From positions 1 through 62,187 of the forward strand of contig PLDF01000434.1 of assembly GCA_003135055.1 (NCBI GenBank): a stretch of DNA of 62,187 nt, given 5' to 3'. The DNA is from Bryobacterales bacterium. GTDB taxonomy: Bacteria; Acidobacteriota; Terriglobia; Bryobacterales; Bryobacteraceae. The notes beneath the pieces were generated by a model that was not told where the DNA came from, did not search any database, and saw nothing but the letters and a program-made list of their open reading frames with translations. Positions 42,729-52,429 of this stretch are shown piece after piece. Every line of letters begins with the position of its first letter. The stretch's first letter is position 1. A program made the position numbers and the translations under genes.

Positions 42729-45269
42729 ATGACGATGAAATCTACAATCGATAGCCTGTGTCGGGATTTGCGCTATGGAGCCCGGTCGCTGCGGAAGAAT
42801 CCCGGATTTTCCGCAATTGTCGTGATGACGCTGGCGCTGGGCATTGGCGCGAATAGCGCGATTTTCAGCCTGGTGTACGCCGCCGTACTGCGGCCTCTTC
42901 CCTTTCCCCAGGTTCGCCGCCTGGTGTTCGTCTCCACCGGCAAGGCGCCAGCCGGCCTTTTCAATAGCGGCGTTTCGGGGCGTGAGATGGAGGAATGGAA
43001 ACCTCAGCTTCAGCGGGTTTTCGAAGCGTTCGCCACCGTCGGCGGGAATCGCGATACCACCTGGACCGTTGCCGGCCAGGGCGCCCACCTGACCAATCGC
43101 GATGTTTCGGAAAACTTCTTCCGGCTGCTGGGGGTGCATCCGTTCGCGGGACGCGCCTTCACCGCGGAAGATACGATGCACGGGCGCGGCGATGTTGTCC
43201 TGCTGAGTTACGATTTCTGGCAAAGGCGCTTCGGCGGCGACATCCACGCGCTTGGGCAACCCATGCGAAAGAAAGGGGGCGCGTTCGCATCGTACACGGT
43301 GATTGGGATTCTGCCGCCGGATTTCGAGTTTGACGAGACCACCGACGTGTGGACTCCGCAGCAGCCGTTGTCGACTTTTCAAATGGACCTGAGAACAGCG
43401 CGGTTTTTCCGGGTGATTGGCCTGCTCCGGCCGGGAATCGGCCTGCAACAGGCTCAGGCCGCGATGAACACGTTGGCCGTTCAGGAAGCCCAGGCGTATC
43501 CCGCGTCGAACCGCGGCTGGGGAATTAGCACGGCGCCGTTGCGGGAGCATTTCCAAGGCAAAGGCCATCTCGCCTTATTGCTGCTGTGGGCCGCCGTAGG
43601 CGCGTTGCTGCTGATAGCCTGCGCCAACACGGCGAATCTGCTGCTGGCGCGATCGGGCGCGCGCGAGAGTGAGATCGCAGTCCGTCTGGCATTGGGATCT
43701 TCGCGCGGGCGGCTGATGGCCCAGTTGCTCACGGAGAGCAGCCTGTTAGCGTTGGCAGGCGGCGCCTTGGGATGGATCGCCGCGGCCTGGTCGCTAAGTC
43801 TGCTCCGCTTCTGGGGATCGTTCCTGCTGCCGGTATCCACGTTGCAAGAAGTGGTCCGTTTGCGCGCCGGCGCTCTCGATCCGGCGGTGGTTGCCTTTAC
43901 GCTGCTGGCTTCCATGCTGGCGGTTCTCGCATTCGGGCTGGCTCCGGCGTGGCGCTCTACCAGGCTGGAATTGAACTACGCTCTGCAAGGCTCTTCCGGT
44001 AACCGGACCACGCGCCGTCACGGAATGTCGCAGATGCTCGTCACCGCCGAGGCCGCATTGGTCATGGTGCTGGTAATGAGCGCCGGGCTGCTGATCCGCA
44101 GTTTCGTGAAGCTGACCGCGGTGGACCCGGGCTTCCGCGCCGCTAACCGGTTGACGTTCGACGTGGAGTTGCCGCGGCAGCTCGAATCGGCCACCGGCTC
44201 CCGCCCGGTGACGCCGACGGAACTTCGGCAGCGCTGGCAACGGCAAACTCTCTGGTTCGATGAGTTGGCGCGGCGGTTGCGGGTCCTTCCAGGAATCCAA
44301 GCGGTCGGAGCCTCCGACGCTTTTCCCCTGAGAGGAGATGAGGGTGGCTGGGGCGCGATGATCGACGGCAAGCAAATGCCCGCGTCAACTTCCATGGCGG
44401 CTGTGATCCCCGGATATTTCGACGCGATGGGAATTCCCGTTGTGGAGGGTACGGATTTCAGTCCGGCAACCGATTCCATACCGGGTTCGAAGGCCGTGAT
44501 TGTTAACCAGACTATGGCGCGCTTGCTTTTCCCCGGCGGGGACGCTGCCGGCAAACATATCCACGCGCCCCGCTGTCAGCTCGTGACTTCTCTGGTAACC
44601 GCGGGCGATGTCAATCCGTCCGATTGCGTGATTGTCGGCATCGCCCGCGATACCCGTTTCAGCATGGATTCGCCCGCGCCCCCGGAGTTCTATTACTCGC
44701 TGCATCAGGATCTGCCGGACCGCGTCACCTATGTCTTGCGCGCGAATCACGATGCGGAGGAACTGGTTCCCATGGTGCGGACCACCATCTCGAACATGCC
44801 TCCCGCCGATTTCGGCAAGGCTTACATCTTCAACTTACAGACCGTGGACCAGTTGGTAGCGCAATCGGTCGAGACGCCGCGCTTTCGAAGCTGGCTGATC
44901 AGCCTGTTCGCGGGTCTGGCGCTGCTTCTTGCCGCCGTGGGAATCTACGGCGTGCAAGCTTATGCGGTGAGCCGGCGAACTCGCGAAATCGGTATCCGCA
45001 TGGCGCTGGGAGCGAGGCCGGCCGCACTGTTCGCGACGATTCTCGGCGAGGCGGCCGGCTGGACGCTGCTCGGGGTTGGCATCGGGCTTGGCGCCGGGTT
45101 GGCGATCGCGCGACTGATATCCGGCTGGCTGTTCGAAGTGGGCCCGTGGGACGCGGTCACGCTCGCCGTATCGCCCCTGGTGCTGCTGGCGGTTGCATTA
45201 GCCGCCGCATATCTGCCGGCGCGTCGCGCCATGCGCGTCGATCCGCTGGTAGCATTGCGATGGGAGTAG
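42729..45269 (+). CDS. ABC transporter permease, ADOP type (MacB/FtsX-like)
   Basis: The 846-residue product has the typical N-terminus of the acidobacterial duplicated orphan permease family (DLRYGARSLRKNPGFSAIVV), a MacB-type periplasmic domain, and two FtsX membrane modules: around residues 285-420 (LLLWAAVGALLLIACANTAN) and at the C-terminus (about 725-846: GIRMALGARPAALFATILGE). These permeases usually have no neighbouring ATPase gene, as here. The role may be efflux or lipoprotein/envelope handling. It is related to, but not identical with, 54746-57109. Confidence 0.9.
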   Translation: MTMKSTIDSLCRDLRYGARSLRKNPGFSAIVVMTLALGIGANSAIFSLVYAAVLRPLPFPQVRRLVFVSTGKAPAGLFNSGVSGREMEEWKPQLQRVFEAFATVGGNRDTTWTVAGQGAHLTNRDVSENFFRLLGVHPFAGRAFTAEDTMHGRGDVVLLSYDFWQRRFGGDIHALGQPMRKKGGAFASYTVIGILPPDFEFDETTDVWTPQQPLSTFQMDLRTARFFRVIGLLRPGIGLQQAQAAMNTLAVQEAQAYPASNRGWGISTAPLREHFQGKGHLALLLLWAAVGALLLIACANTANLLLARSGARESEIAVRLALGSSRGRLMAQLLTESSLLALAGGALGWIAAAWSLSLLRFWGSFLLPVSTLQEVVRLRAGALDPAVVAFTLLASMLAVLAFGLAPAWRSTRLELNYALQGSSGNRTTRRHGMSQMLVTAEAALVMVLVMSAGLLIRSFVKLTAVDPGFRAANRLTFDVELPRQLESATGSRPVTPTELRQRWQRQTLWFDELARRLRVLPGIQAVGASDAFPLRGDEGGWGAMIDGKQMPASTSMAAVIPGYFDAMGIPVVEGTDFSPATDSIPGSKAVIVNQTMARLLFPGGDAAGKHIHAPRCQLVTSLVTAGDVNPSDCVIVGIARDTRFSMDSPAPPEFYYSLHQDLPDRVTYVLRANHDAEELVPMVRTTISNMPPADFGKAYIFNLQTVDQLVAQSVETPRFRSWLISLFAGLALLLAAVGIYGVQAYAVSRRTREIGIRMALGARPAALFATILGEAAGWTLLGVGIGLGAGLAIARLISGWLFEVGPWDAVTLAVSPLVLLAVALAAAYLPARRAMRVDPLVALRWE

Positions 45270-45876
45270 GGTGGGCCCATGCCCTGCCCCGTCAGAGCCG
45301 CTCCGAGCGCTCGGCTGGCAATGCAGGTAAGCTAGCGGGAGTTTCCTAGCTGCTAGCGGCCGCGGACGGCTGAGTCCGCTGCAATGGCCATCTCAAAATC
45401 TTCACCCGGTTGTATTGTGATTGTTGCGCGGCTCAAGGCTTGCATCTCACGCTACTAAGTGGAAAGTGTTGCGGTGGAAAGCGTCGCGGTGGGCGGATAC
45501 AGCTTGTGAACTGTTTTTGAACTGTTTCGATTGGCGCCAATCGTTGCGCGGCGGGCTCAGTCTGCGATAGTAAGCCGGCGAGGTGCGTCGCGCGAAACTA
45601 AGCGGCTCTCCTGTCTTCGAAGAACGAACTGAATGGAGTGTGCGCTAAGTATCGCTTACGATTAATCGGGCTAACTCCCTATTCATGTAAATTTGTTAGT
45701 GTTAGACCGATTGAGCGGGAATCGGCAAGCTGCTTCTTCACACTTGCAACTATGGACTGACTAGCAGCGCGATCGGTAGCGGCGCCGCGATGCCGGAGTT
45801 GGCTGACCGGTCTCTGCCGGACCGCCGCGCCTGGCGCGTGGATCGACCGGTGGCATGGCATTGCGATGGGGATAAG
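45270..45876. other. 600-nt region without genes
   Basis: I see no gene, tRNA or other RNA in this stretch. GC falls in the middle (about 45600-45740). It has a 15-nt tandem repeat (GTGGAAAGTGTTGCG then GTGGAAAGCGTCGCG, 45459-45488) and a repeated GAACTGTTT unit near 45507-45527. Several short frames are present but none is protein-like. Confidence 0.5.
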
Positions 45877-45900
45877 AGGTGGGGCATGCTTTGCCCCACC
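45877..45900. terminator. Strong hairpin after the response regulator gene
   Basis: GGTGGGGCATGCTTTGCCCC followed by ACC forms a stem of about 9-10 bp. It begins at the stop codon of the minus-strand response regulator gene. There is no clear T-run after it on the minus strand, so it may be an mRNA-stabilising hairpin or repeat rather than a classic terminator. Confidence 0.5.
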
Positions 45901-46557
45901 TCACGCGATGATCCCTTTCCGCACCGCGTAGAGGATCAACTCCGGTACGCTATGCAGCCCCAACTTCTGCAGGATATGCCCCCGGTGCGTCTCCACCGTG
46001 GTCAAGCTGATGTTCAGCGCCGTGGCCACTTCCTTATTCGCCCGCCCCTCGGCCACCAACTGCAGCACCTCGCGCTCACGGTCGGTCAACAGATCGTAAC
46101 TGTCTTCCACGCCCCGCCGCTCCATCTCGCGGATGTAGTCTTCCTGCAGCAACCGGCTCACCTTGCGCGTCAGAAACGAGCGTCCTTGCGCCACCGTGCG
46201 AATCGCCTCAATCACGTCGCCGCGCAACGAATCCTTCAGCAGATACCCGCGCGCGCCGGCCTTTAGCGACCGCAGCACGTAGCTCTCGTCCTGGTGCATG
46301 CTCAGAATCACTACGCCCACACTGGGATGCGACGCCACAATCCGCCGCGTGGCCTCAATGCCGTTCATGTTCGGCATGGCGATATCCATCACCACCACGT
46401 CCGGCATTTGCTCGCCGGCCAGTTGCACCGTTTCGCGGCCGTCGCCCGCCTCGCCCACCACGGTCATGTCCGGCTGCTTTTCCAGCAGCGCGCGCAAACC
46501 GTCGCGGACTACTGTATGATCGTCAGCCAACAGGATGCGGATGTGGGGCATCGCCAT
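45901..46557 (-). CDS. NarL/FixJ-type response regulator
   Basis: The 218-residue product has an N-terminal receiver domain with the acidic pair (LLADDHTVVRDGLRALLEKQ) and the phosphate-accepting aspartate at residue 58 (DVVVMDIAMPNMNGIEATRR). The later switch residues are in VVILSMHQDESYVL and the lysine in GYLLKDS. A C-terminal LuxR helix-turn-helix follows (LTDREREVLQLVAEGRANKE, then LNISLTTVETHRGHILQKLG). It is a phosphorylation-controlled transcription factor. Its start lies within the 3' end of the sensor kinase gene (35-nt overlap), so the two form one pair. Target genes are unknown. Confidence 0.95.
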   Translation of the reverse strand: MAMPHIRILLADDHTVVRDGLRALLEKQPDMTVVGEAGDGRETVQLAGEQMPDVVVMDIAMPNMNGIEATRRIVASHPSVGVVILSMHQDESYVLRSLKAGARGYLLKDSLRGDVIEAIRTVAQGRSFLTRKVSRLLQEDYIREMERRGVEDSYDLLTDREREVLQLVAEGRANKEVATALNISLTTVETHRGHILQKLGLHSVPELILYAVRKGIIA

Positions 46558-47998
46558 TCCTTCCGTTGGGCTCTGCTTGATGGACCTCGGCCCGATTGAC
46601 GGCTGGCTTAAGTGCCATCAGCGGCAATTCCGCCGATATCAGCGTGCCGCGCCCAAGCTGCGATTCCAGGCGCAGATCGCCGCCCAGCCGGCGCACCCGC
46701 TCCTCCATGCCCAGCAGCCCGAGGCCGCGGACGAATCGCGTGTCGAAACCCACGCCGTCGTCGCGCACCTGGAAGCGCACGCGTTCTCCCTCGCGCTTCA
46801 CCGCCACCTCCACCGTGCGCGCGTTGGCGTGGCGCGCCGAATTATTCACGGCTTCCTGCACCGCACGGTAGATGCATGTCTTGTGCTCGTCGGGAAGATC
46901 GTCGATATCGTCGTCGGCGGAGACCAGCACGTTCAATCCCGTTCGCTTGCTCATTTCACGGGCGTGCCAGTTGAGCGCCGGGGCCAAACCAAAATCGTCC
47001 AGCATGGAAGGCCGCAGCAGCAACGCCAGATCGCGCACTTCGTTGACGGTCTTCCCCGCCAGTTTCTTTATCGCCGCCAGATGCTCGCGCATTTCGCCGT
47101 CGCCGGTGGCGCACTCGGCGTTTTCCGCCTCCATCAGGATGGCCGAGAGCGATTGTCCCACTTCGTCGTGCAGCTCGCGCGCCAGGGTTCGCCGCTCATT
47201 CTCCTGCGCGCGCTCCAGCTTCGCCGAAAGCTCTTGCAAGGCAGAACGGGCACGCGTGTTTTCGTTCAGCCCGCGCTCCAGTTGGCGCTCAAGGCGCAAC
47301 GTATATAGCGTGGTGACGCCTGCCAGCGCCAGGCCGATCGCCAGCGTGATGCCGAACGTTAGCATCAGCGTGCGGCGCAATCCGTCCGACGATGCCGCCA
47401 GTTGGTCTTCGGCGCGCGTCAGGCCGCGCTCGTTCACCAGCGCGATGCGGTCCGCAATCTGCAGCATCGCCGTGCGGCGCGGCGCCAATTCATCGTAGAA
47501 AAACGAATCGCGCCGCTGGTTGCGTTCTTGCGGGGTCCACTGCGCGGTGCGGCTCAAGACCCGCCAGTAGTCGTCGATTTCCGATTCGAGGGTACGAAAC
47601 GGTTCCCTCTCTTCCGGCTCCAGCGAGCGCGAATAAGTCTCAAGCGCCGCCTTGGATTCGCGTTCCAGGCCCGCCAGGCGCGAACTCTGCGCATCCACTC
47701 CCGTCGGATCGGGCGCCAGCAGCAGGTCGCGCACGTACGTTCCGGAAAGATAAATTTGCGAGCGGATTTGATCGAGCGCGCTCTGCCGCTCCAGGTATGC
47801 GTTGAGCGAGCGGTTTTCGTCCCTACGCACGTGGTCTAATGTGCCCACCGTGCGTACCGCCGCGCCCAGAATGCACGCCAGCAGGCCGCCGAAGCCGATC
47901 GTCAGCACCACCCAGGGGGCCTTGCGCCGCGCCATGGCTATCTTCGGCGCATTTTCCCAGCTTGGCCACAGTTCCGGCAACAAGGCGTGTCCCCTCAT
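46523..47998 (-). CDS. Sensor histidine kinase (HisKA_3/NarX type)
   Basis: The 491-residue product has a membrane helix (about 29-50), an extracytoplasmic helical region (about 60-205) resembling four-helix-bundle ligand sensors, a second membrane helix (about 208-232), a coiled linker, and a HisKA_3 dimerisation domain with the phosphorylated histidine in ARELHDEVGQSLSA (near residue 277). An ATP-binding domain follows, with the N-box AVQEAVNNSARHANA and the G-box DDGVGFDTRFVRGLGLLGM. The start is ATG 47998 or the later ATG 47935 (MARRKAPWVVLTIG); the latter puts the membrane helix closer to the N-terminus. It pairs with the overlapping response regulator. Confidence 0.93.
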   Translation of the reverse strand: MRGHALLPELWPSWENAPKIAMARRKAPWVVLTIGFGGLLACILGAAVRTVGTLDHVRRDENRSLNAYLERQSALDQIRSQIYLSGTYVRDLLLAPDPTGVDAQSSRLAGLERESKAALETYSRSLEPEEREPFRTLESEIDDYWRVLSRTAQWTPQERNQRRDSFFYDELAPRRTAMLQIADRIALVNERGLTRAEDQLAASSDGLRRTLMLTFGITLAIGLALAGVTTLYTLRLERQLERGLNENTRARSALQELSAKLERAQENERRTLARELHDEVGQSLSAILMEAENAECATGDGEMREHLAAIKKLAGKTVNEVRDLALLLRPSMLDDFGLAPALNWHAREMSKRTGLNVLVSADDDIDDLPDEHKTCIYRAVQEAVNNSARHANARTVEVAVKREGERVRFQVRDDGVGFDTRFVRGLGLLGMEERVRRLGGDLRLESQLGRGTLISAELPLMALKPAVNRAEVHQAEPNGRNGDAPHPHPVG

Positions 47999-48083
47999 TC
48001 ACAAGTGTAGTCAAAGAGGGTCAGCGGAAGAATCCTGTCCGAACAGGATGGTCTTTTCCCGCTGAAAAAGGTATCAAAGGAAT

Positions 48084-48692
48084 ATGAAGAAGCAAACAAC
48101 CAACTCCCGCATACTGATTCTGCTCTCCGCCGCGCTGATTATGGCCGCCGTTGGGTGCACCAAGAAAAACGTAGCGAAGAATACGCCGCCCGCTCCGCAG
48201 GCCGCCGCTCAGACCGCGCAAGCCGCGCCGCAGCAAGCGCCCACGCAGCGCCCGGCCGCCCGGCCGCAGCAGCAGGCAGCGAGTAACAACACCACTCCCC
48301 GGTATCCCGATGCCAAGACCCAAGCCCGTATCGATCAATTGTTGGCGCGCATCGAAGACGCCTATTTCGACTACAATCAGCACGCTCTGCGCCCCGATGC
48401 CATCACGGCGCTGCAGTCCGACTCCAGCGAATTGCGCGACATCATCGTTCAATATCCCACCTACAAGCTGACCATCGAGGGCCATTGCGATGAGCGCGGC
48501 TCGGAAGCCTACAACCTGGCGCTCGGCGATGCGCGCGCCAAAGCCGCAAAGGATTACCTGGTCCAGGTGGGCATCTCCACCAATCAGCTTGCGGTGGTGA
48601 GTTACGGCAAAGACAAACCCATCTGCGACGAGCACGACGAAGCCTGCTGGCAGAAGAACCGCCGCATTCACATCGTCGCCTCGGCGAATTGA
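48084..48692 (+). CDS. pal: Peptidoglycan-associated lipoprotein (OmpA family)
   Basis: The 202-residue product is an outer-membrane lipoprotein that anchors to peptidoglycan. It has a signal sequence with lipobox AAVGC (Cys 25), a Pro/Gln/Ala-rich linker (about 33-75), and an OmpA C-terminal domain (about 90-202) with YFDYNQHALRPDAITALQSD, LTIEGHCDERGSEAYNLALG and the closing NRRIHIV. An AAAGGA ribosome-binding site precedes the ATG. Pal is normally encoded with tolB; neither tolB nor ybgF is adjacent here. Membership of the Tol-Pal complex is inferred from domain architecture. Confidence 0.9.
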   Translation: MKKQTTNSRILILLSAALIMAAVGCTKKNVAKNTPPAPQAAAQTAQAAPQQAPTQRPAARPQQQAASNNTTPRYPDAKTQARIDQLLARIEDAYFDYNQHALRPDAITALQSDSSELRDIIVQYPTYKLTIEGHCDERGSEAYNLALGDARAKAAKDYLVQVGISTNQLAVVSYGKDKPICDEHDEACWQKNRRIHIVASAN

Positions 48693-48701
48693 GTTTCTTG
48701 G

Positions 48702-48833
48702 TCACGGTGCGTCGCGTCCGGTCGCGAGGCGGCGCACCGATTTTTCAACCTGTTCCTTATCGCGCTTTTCCCTTTCTATAGTTTGTCGTTCGATAGCTTT
48801 ATAAATAACCTTCGGTGTATACTTCATTGGCAT
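48702..48833 (-). CDS. Possible small basic protein
   Basis: A 43-residue minus-strand frame reads MPMKYTPKVIYKAIERQTIE and continues with a highly charged helix ending in a basic tail. It is bounded by a start and stop and lies in a gap between pal and the truncated phosphoesterase. No family recognised. It could equally be a fragment of a larger lost gene. Confidence 0.25.
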   Translation of the reverse strand: MPMKYTPKVIYKAIERQTIEREKRDKEQVEKSVRRLATGRDAP

Positions 48834-49505
48834 CGGGAGGGGCAAATCTCGGCTGGCACTCCACCCGCCTCGAGGAGCAGCTTGAAGGACGCACCGCGTG
48901 TCGGCCTGAACCTTCCCAACCCGTACTGGACTTTGGTGACGCCCTTTGCCACGTTCATCGGCATGTATACCAACGTTCCCGAGGGCGGATCTATTGATTC
49001 GGTGCAGCAGCAATGGGTCACCAACGAGTTTGCCACTGCCCCGACCGACCGGGCTCTCATTCTGGCGTTGCATCATCCGATTTTCTCGTTCGACGTCTTT
49101 CACAGCGGCAGTTCTAAGATGGCTGACGTCCTCGAAAACGCGATTCGCGACACCGGACGCGTGCCGAACCTTGTGCTGTCGGGCCATGTTCACGATTACC
49201 AGCGCATCGAAAAAACGATTGCTCCCAGCGGCGCAACACCATTCATCGTCTGCGGAAATGGCGGCTACCATAATTTGCACGCGATTCATTCGAATCCCGG
49301 GGACGTCGCTCCCGATTCAGGTGCGGTCTTGAAGTACGGTGCGGACAAAGTCTGGGGAGTAATGATACTGACAATTGACAAGAAGACGATCGGCGGCACA
49401 ACCACCGAAATCGACAAGTCGGGCGCCGTGAAAAAAGGCGACTCCTTCAGTTACCCGGCTGCACCTGTGGTCCTGAAAGACCCGAAGAGCGTTCCGACGC
49501 TATGA
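48834..49505 (+). pseudogene. N-terminally truncated calcineurin-like phosphoesterase
   Basis: The frame encodes the second half of a metallophosphoesterase: ALILALHHPIFSFDVFHSG with a metal-type histidine pair, LVLSGHVHDYQRIEKTI with the conserved GHVHxY motif, and ATPFIVCGNGGYHNLHAI. The first half, carrying the usual DxH and GDxxD metal motifs, is missing; the sequence before about residue 40 is not phosphoesterase-like. The protein therefore lacks half of the active site. A 117-nt part of it (49078-49194) is repeated at 49546-49662. Confidence 0.7.
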
Positions 49506-50400
49506 GCCAAGCCGCGAAATAGAGGAGGCCTTTGGTGGCGAACAGCGATTTTCTCGTTCGACGTCTTTCAGAGCGGCAGTTCTAAGATGGCTGACGTCCT
49601 CGAAAACGCGATTCGCGACACCGGACGCGTGCCGAACCTTATGCTGTCGGGCCATGTCCACGCCCGACCAGCACCAGATGATCCGTCCCCATCGACCACG
49701 GAATGTGGGGCCATACCTGGGATCAGAACGGCAACCGCACGGCGGTCATGGGACTCATCAATCCGTTGGATCGCCGTCGACATGCTGCTGCGCGCGCTGG
49801 GTCTGTACTGCGACCCGTCTACCGGCTCGAATCCCGCCGGAAGTTATGGTCCGGCGTCATCCTCGCAACTCGCCACGTTCGTGCCGTCGCCGCTGATAGT
49901 GGGGGATGGAAGCGATGCGGCCGAGATCGCGGCGGGCCACTGTATGGACACTCTTGAAACCCGCCTCAACGAGGTGGCGCGGATCGCCGTGCGCCTCGAG
50001 CAATCTTGCCGTTCCTTCCTGTTCCCTTTCATCAGTACCATTGACTCCTTAGCCGATCGGCGCGATACTAAAGGTGGAATCGGAGCGGTCTTTCCGATTT
50101 CGACGCCGACTAAAAGCCAATCCGCCAGGGTTGGCGGGAGGTGACATATAGAACCGGACCAGCATGGGGGGCGGCCTCATCCTGGGTCAGCGAACAGGCA
50201 GTACGGAAAATTCCAGGTGATCGGATGCAGAAGCGCCAAGTAGTTTCGGCGCGGTGCGCAAAGCGCAAGTCGGATGACCGCTGACGGAAGTTTTCCTAGT
50301 TTGCTAACCTAAGGGTGACCGCCCCTTTTTCATTTGGTTTAGTCCTTCCTTCCGAGGGCAGCCGGGTTTCGTGGTATAAACTGGAAGTTCGCCCGACGCT
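49506..50400 (+). other. Decayed mosaic region with a duplicated phosphoesterase segment
   Basis: The first part (49546-49662) copies 49078-49194 with three mismatches by eye. It then runs into unrelated sequence in which protein-like pieces appear in different plus-strand frames: IDHGMWGHTWDQNGNRTAVM near 49695-49755, then WIAVDMLLRALGLYCDPSTG near 49770-49830, and ETRLNEVARIAVRLEQSC near 49958-50010. No single frame gives an intact gene, so I read it as gene debris. 50145-50400, just before mqnD, shows no gene and probably holds its promoter. Confidence 0.5.
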
Positions 50401-51246
50401 ATGCCTTCGTGCCCACCCCTGGAAATTGTCAGTGCGCACAGTCCGGACTCCGACGATGCGTTCATGTTTTACGGCTTGGCCACCAGGAAAGTGCGATCCG
50501 CCAAGGTAACGTTCCGGCACGTGCTGGAAGATATCGAAACGCTGAACCGCAAGGCCATGCAAGGCGTTTACGAGTTGAGCGCAATCTCTTACCACGCCTA
50601 TCCGTATGTTGCGGACAAGTACGTGCTAATGGCCAGCGGCTCGAGCATTGGCGATGGCTATGGCCCCATGATCGTCGCCGGGCGCCCCATGGAACCCGAG
50701 GAGCTGAAGGGAAAGCGCATTGCGATTCCCGGGACCATGACCACGGCATACCTGGCCTGCAAGTTGTTCCAGCCGGATTTTGAGCCGGTAGTGACGCCCT
50801 TCGACAAGATCACCGACGCCGTGCGCGAGCGGAGCGTGGATGCGGGTTTGATTATTCACGAAGCGCAGCTCACGTACGACCGCGAGGGTTTTCACCGCGT
50901 CGCCGATTTGGGCCGCTGGTTCAAAAACACATACGATCTTCCCTTGCCGCTCGGTGGCAACGTTCTATTGCGTTCGCTGAGTGCGGAAATCCAAAGCGAA
51001 TGCTGCCGCATGATGCGCGAGAGCATTCAATACGCTCTGGATAACCACGCCGAAGCATTGGAATACGCTATGGGGTTCGCGCGCGACATGGAACCGCGGC
51101 TGGCCGAAAAATTTGTCGGCATGTACGTCAACCACTACACGCTCGATGCCGGCGAGGTGGTGCCCAAAGCCGCCCAGAAACTGCTCGATCTGGGCTTTGA
51201 GGCGGGGATCATTTCGAAGCGAGTGCAAGTGGAGTTCGTGCGATAG
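50401..51246 (+). CDS. mqnD: 1,4-dihydroxy-6-naphthoate synthase MqnD
   Basis: MqnD acts in the futalosine route to menaquinone, converting cyclic dehypoxanthinyl futalosine to 1,4-dihydroxy-6-naphthoate. The 281-residue product has the family N-terminal signature IVSAHSPDSDDAFMFYGLAT and a periplasmic-binding-protein-like fold. Further conserved parts include ELSAISYHAYPYVADKYVLM, GKRIAIPGTMTTAYLACKLF, GLIIHEAQLTYDREGFHRVA and LPLPLGGNVLLRSL. Length is normal and there is no signal peptide. The neighbouring mqnA/B/C genes are not in the window, so the pathway is scattered. Confidence 0.9.
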   Translation: MPSCPPLEIVSAHSPDSDDAFMFYGLATRKVRSAKVTFRHVLEDIETLNRKAMQGVYELSAISYHAYPYVADKYVLMASGSSIGDGYGPMIVAGRPMEPEELKGKRIAIPGTMTTAYLACKLFQPDFEPVVTPFDKITDAVRERSVDAGLIIHEAQLTYDREGFHRVADLGRWFKNTYDLPLPLGGNVLLRSLSAEIQSECCRMMRESIQYALDNHAEALEYAMGFARDMEPRLAEKFVGMYVNHYTLDAGEVVPKAAQKLLDLGFEAGIISKRVQVEFVR

Positions 51247-51439
51247 CGGTGCAAGGCAGCGCGCCGGTTCCGTGCAAGAATCGCAGCCCATGGGCAGTCC
51301 CCCATTTCGGGAGCGTTCTTCTTTCGCGAGATGTGGACGTCGCCCGCTCGCGCTCGCCGGGAACGTGCAAACATAAGCGACTGAGAACGCGATTGGTTCC
51401 TCTTATCGACGGGCCGTCCTTGACGATGGGGAAGCAAGG

Positions 51440-52387
51440 CTAGTTTTCTGTTGGGACCTTTTCCACATGATCGATCACCAGCAGATCGACAGGCCCCTTC
51501 TTTTGCTGCAGTTTGAGACCGATTTGCGCCTGGATTGCGCTGAAGAGGTCGGGGGCATCGGGAGTGCTTGCTGTGGAGGCGGCTCCATTTTCTCCGCCAG
51601 GCGGGGGCGGAGGCATGCCTGCCATCGGACCGTTGGATTCACCGGGCGCGTATTCCAGGATGAAATCATAGAGACCTTTTAGCCCGGTCTCATCCATCAC
51701 GGGGCGGCCTAACTGATTGCCGAGCATCTCGGCCAAATGAGGCATCGACTCGTGACTCGCCATCATGCGATTGCGCCCGGTCTTCGTGTTCATCATATTC
51801 ACGGTGACCTTGCGCATGCCGGGCGGCAATACCGGAAATCCGTCGGCGTCCATCCTGGGCCGCTCGGGGAGGCCGGGAGCCGGTGGCGGCGGTGGTGGCG
51901 GAGGCGGTGGCGCGGAGGGGGCTTCGTCTTTGGATGCGGCGGCTGGCTCTTCTTCCGATGGTTTCATCTTGGGCCCGCCTTTTCCCACCACCAGCGCGTA
52001 CATCGGGAGTTCTTTGGTTTGGTGGTGGAGGGTTAGTTTGAACCGCTCCGCCAAGAGGTTCTGTAACATCAGCTTGTACTGTTCCTTAGTGGCCTCGGCG
52101 GGGATCTTGGCTATGATGTCGAATCGATCGCTATTGAGCCAGTTGGGACCGTCGATCTGATAGCTCTTCAGGCCGTATGCGGTGGTGAGAAGCACGATCA
52201 GGGGAGCGTTCGTACACGTGAACTGCCCTGGATCCGGGGTTCCGGGACCGCCCCAGCATCTATACACGAATGGAGGAGCGGCGGGTTTGACCGACGCCGC
52301 CACGAAGGATGGGAGGTTTGCCGCGGACTGGCCGTACGCTCCGCAGCAGAAGAAGATCGTCGAGACGATAGCCGCGATGAATCGCAT
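51440..52387 (-). CDS. TIGR03435-family exported protein
   Basis: The 315-residue product has a signal peptide (MRFIAAIVSTIFFCCGAYGQ) and the features of the Solibacter/acidobacterial TIGR03435 family: PSFVAASVKPAAPPF at the N-terminus, PLIVLLTTAYGLKSYQIDGP, FDIIAKIPAEATKEQYKLML and AERFKLTLHHQTKELPMYAL. A polyproline linker with ten consecutive prolines lies near residues 158-167. It ends with an LLVIDHVEKVPTEN tail typical of the family. The function is unknown. It is the third gene of a BlaI - M56/TPR - TIGR03435 operon, 42 nt after the M56 gene, so it is probably part of that signalling unit. Confidence 0.88.
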   Translation of the reverse strand: MRFIAAIVSTIFFCCGAYGQSAANLPSFVAASVKPAAPPFVYRCWGGPGTPDPGQFTCTNAPLIVLLTTAYGLKSYQIDGPNWLNSDRFDIIAKIPAEATKEQYKLMLQNLLAERFKLTLHHQTKELPMYALVVGKGGPKMKPSEEEPAAASKDEAPSAPPPPPPPPPPAPGLPERPRMDADGFPVLPPGMRKVTVNMMNTKTGRNRMMASHESMPHLAEMLGNQLGRPVMDETGLKGLYDFILEYAPGESNGPMAGMPPPPPGGENGAASTASTPDAPDLFSAIQAQIGLKLQQKKGPVDLLVIDHVEKVPTEN

Positions 52388-52429
52388 AAATGTGAATCTC
52401 CTGATTCGGTTCGCTCCTGGTCTGTCCGC

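Noticed and set aside
45270..45876. Non-coding RNA gene in the gene-free region
   Set aside because: No tRNA-like fold, conserved RNA motif or strong promoter could be seen by eye; only short tandem repeats.
49587..50144. 185-codon plus-strand gene
   Set aside because: Its first part is a copied phosphoesterase fragment and the rest changes frame relative to protein-like sequence, so it is treated as debris rather than a gene.
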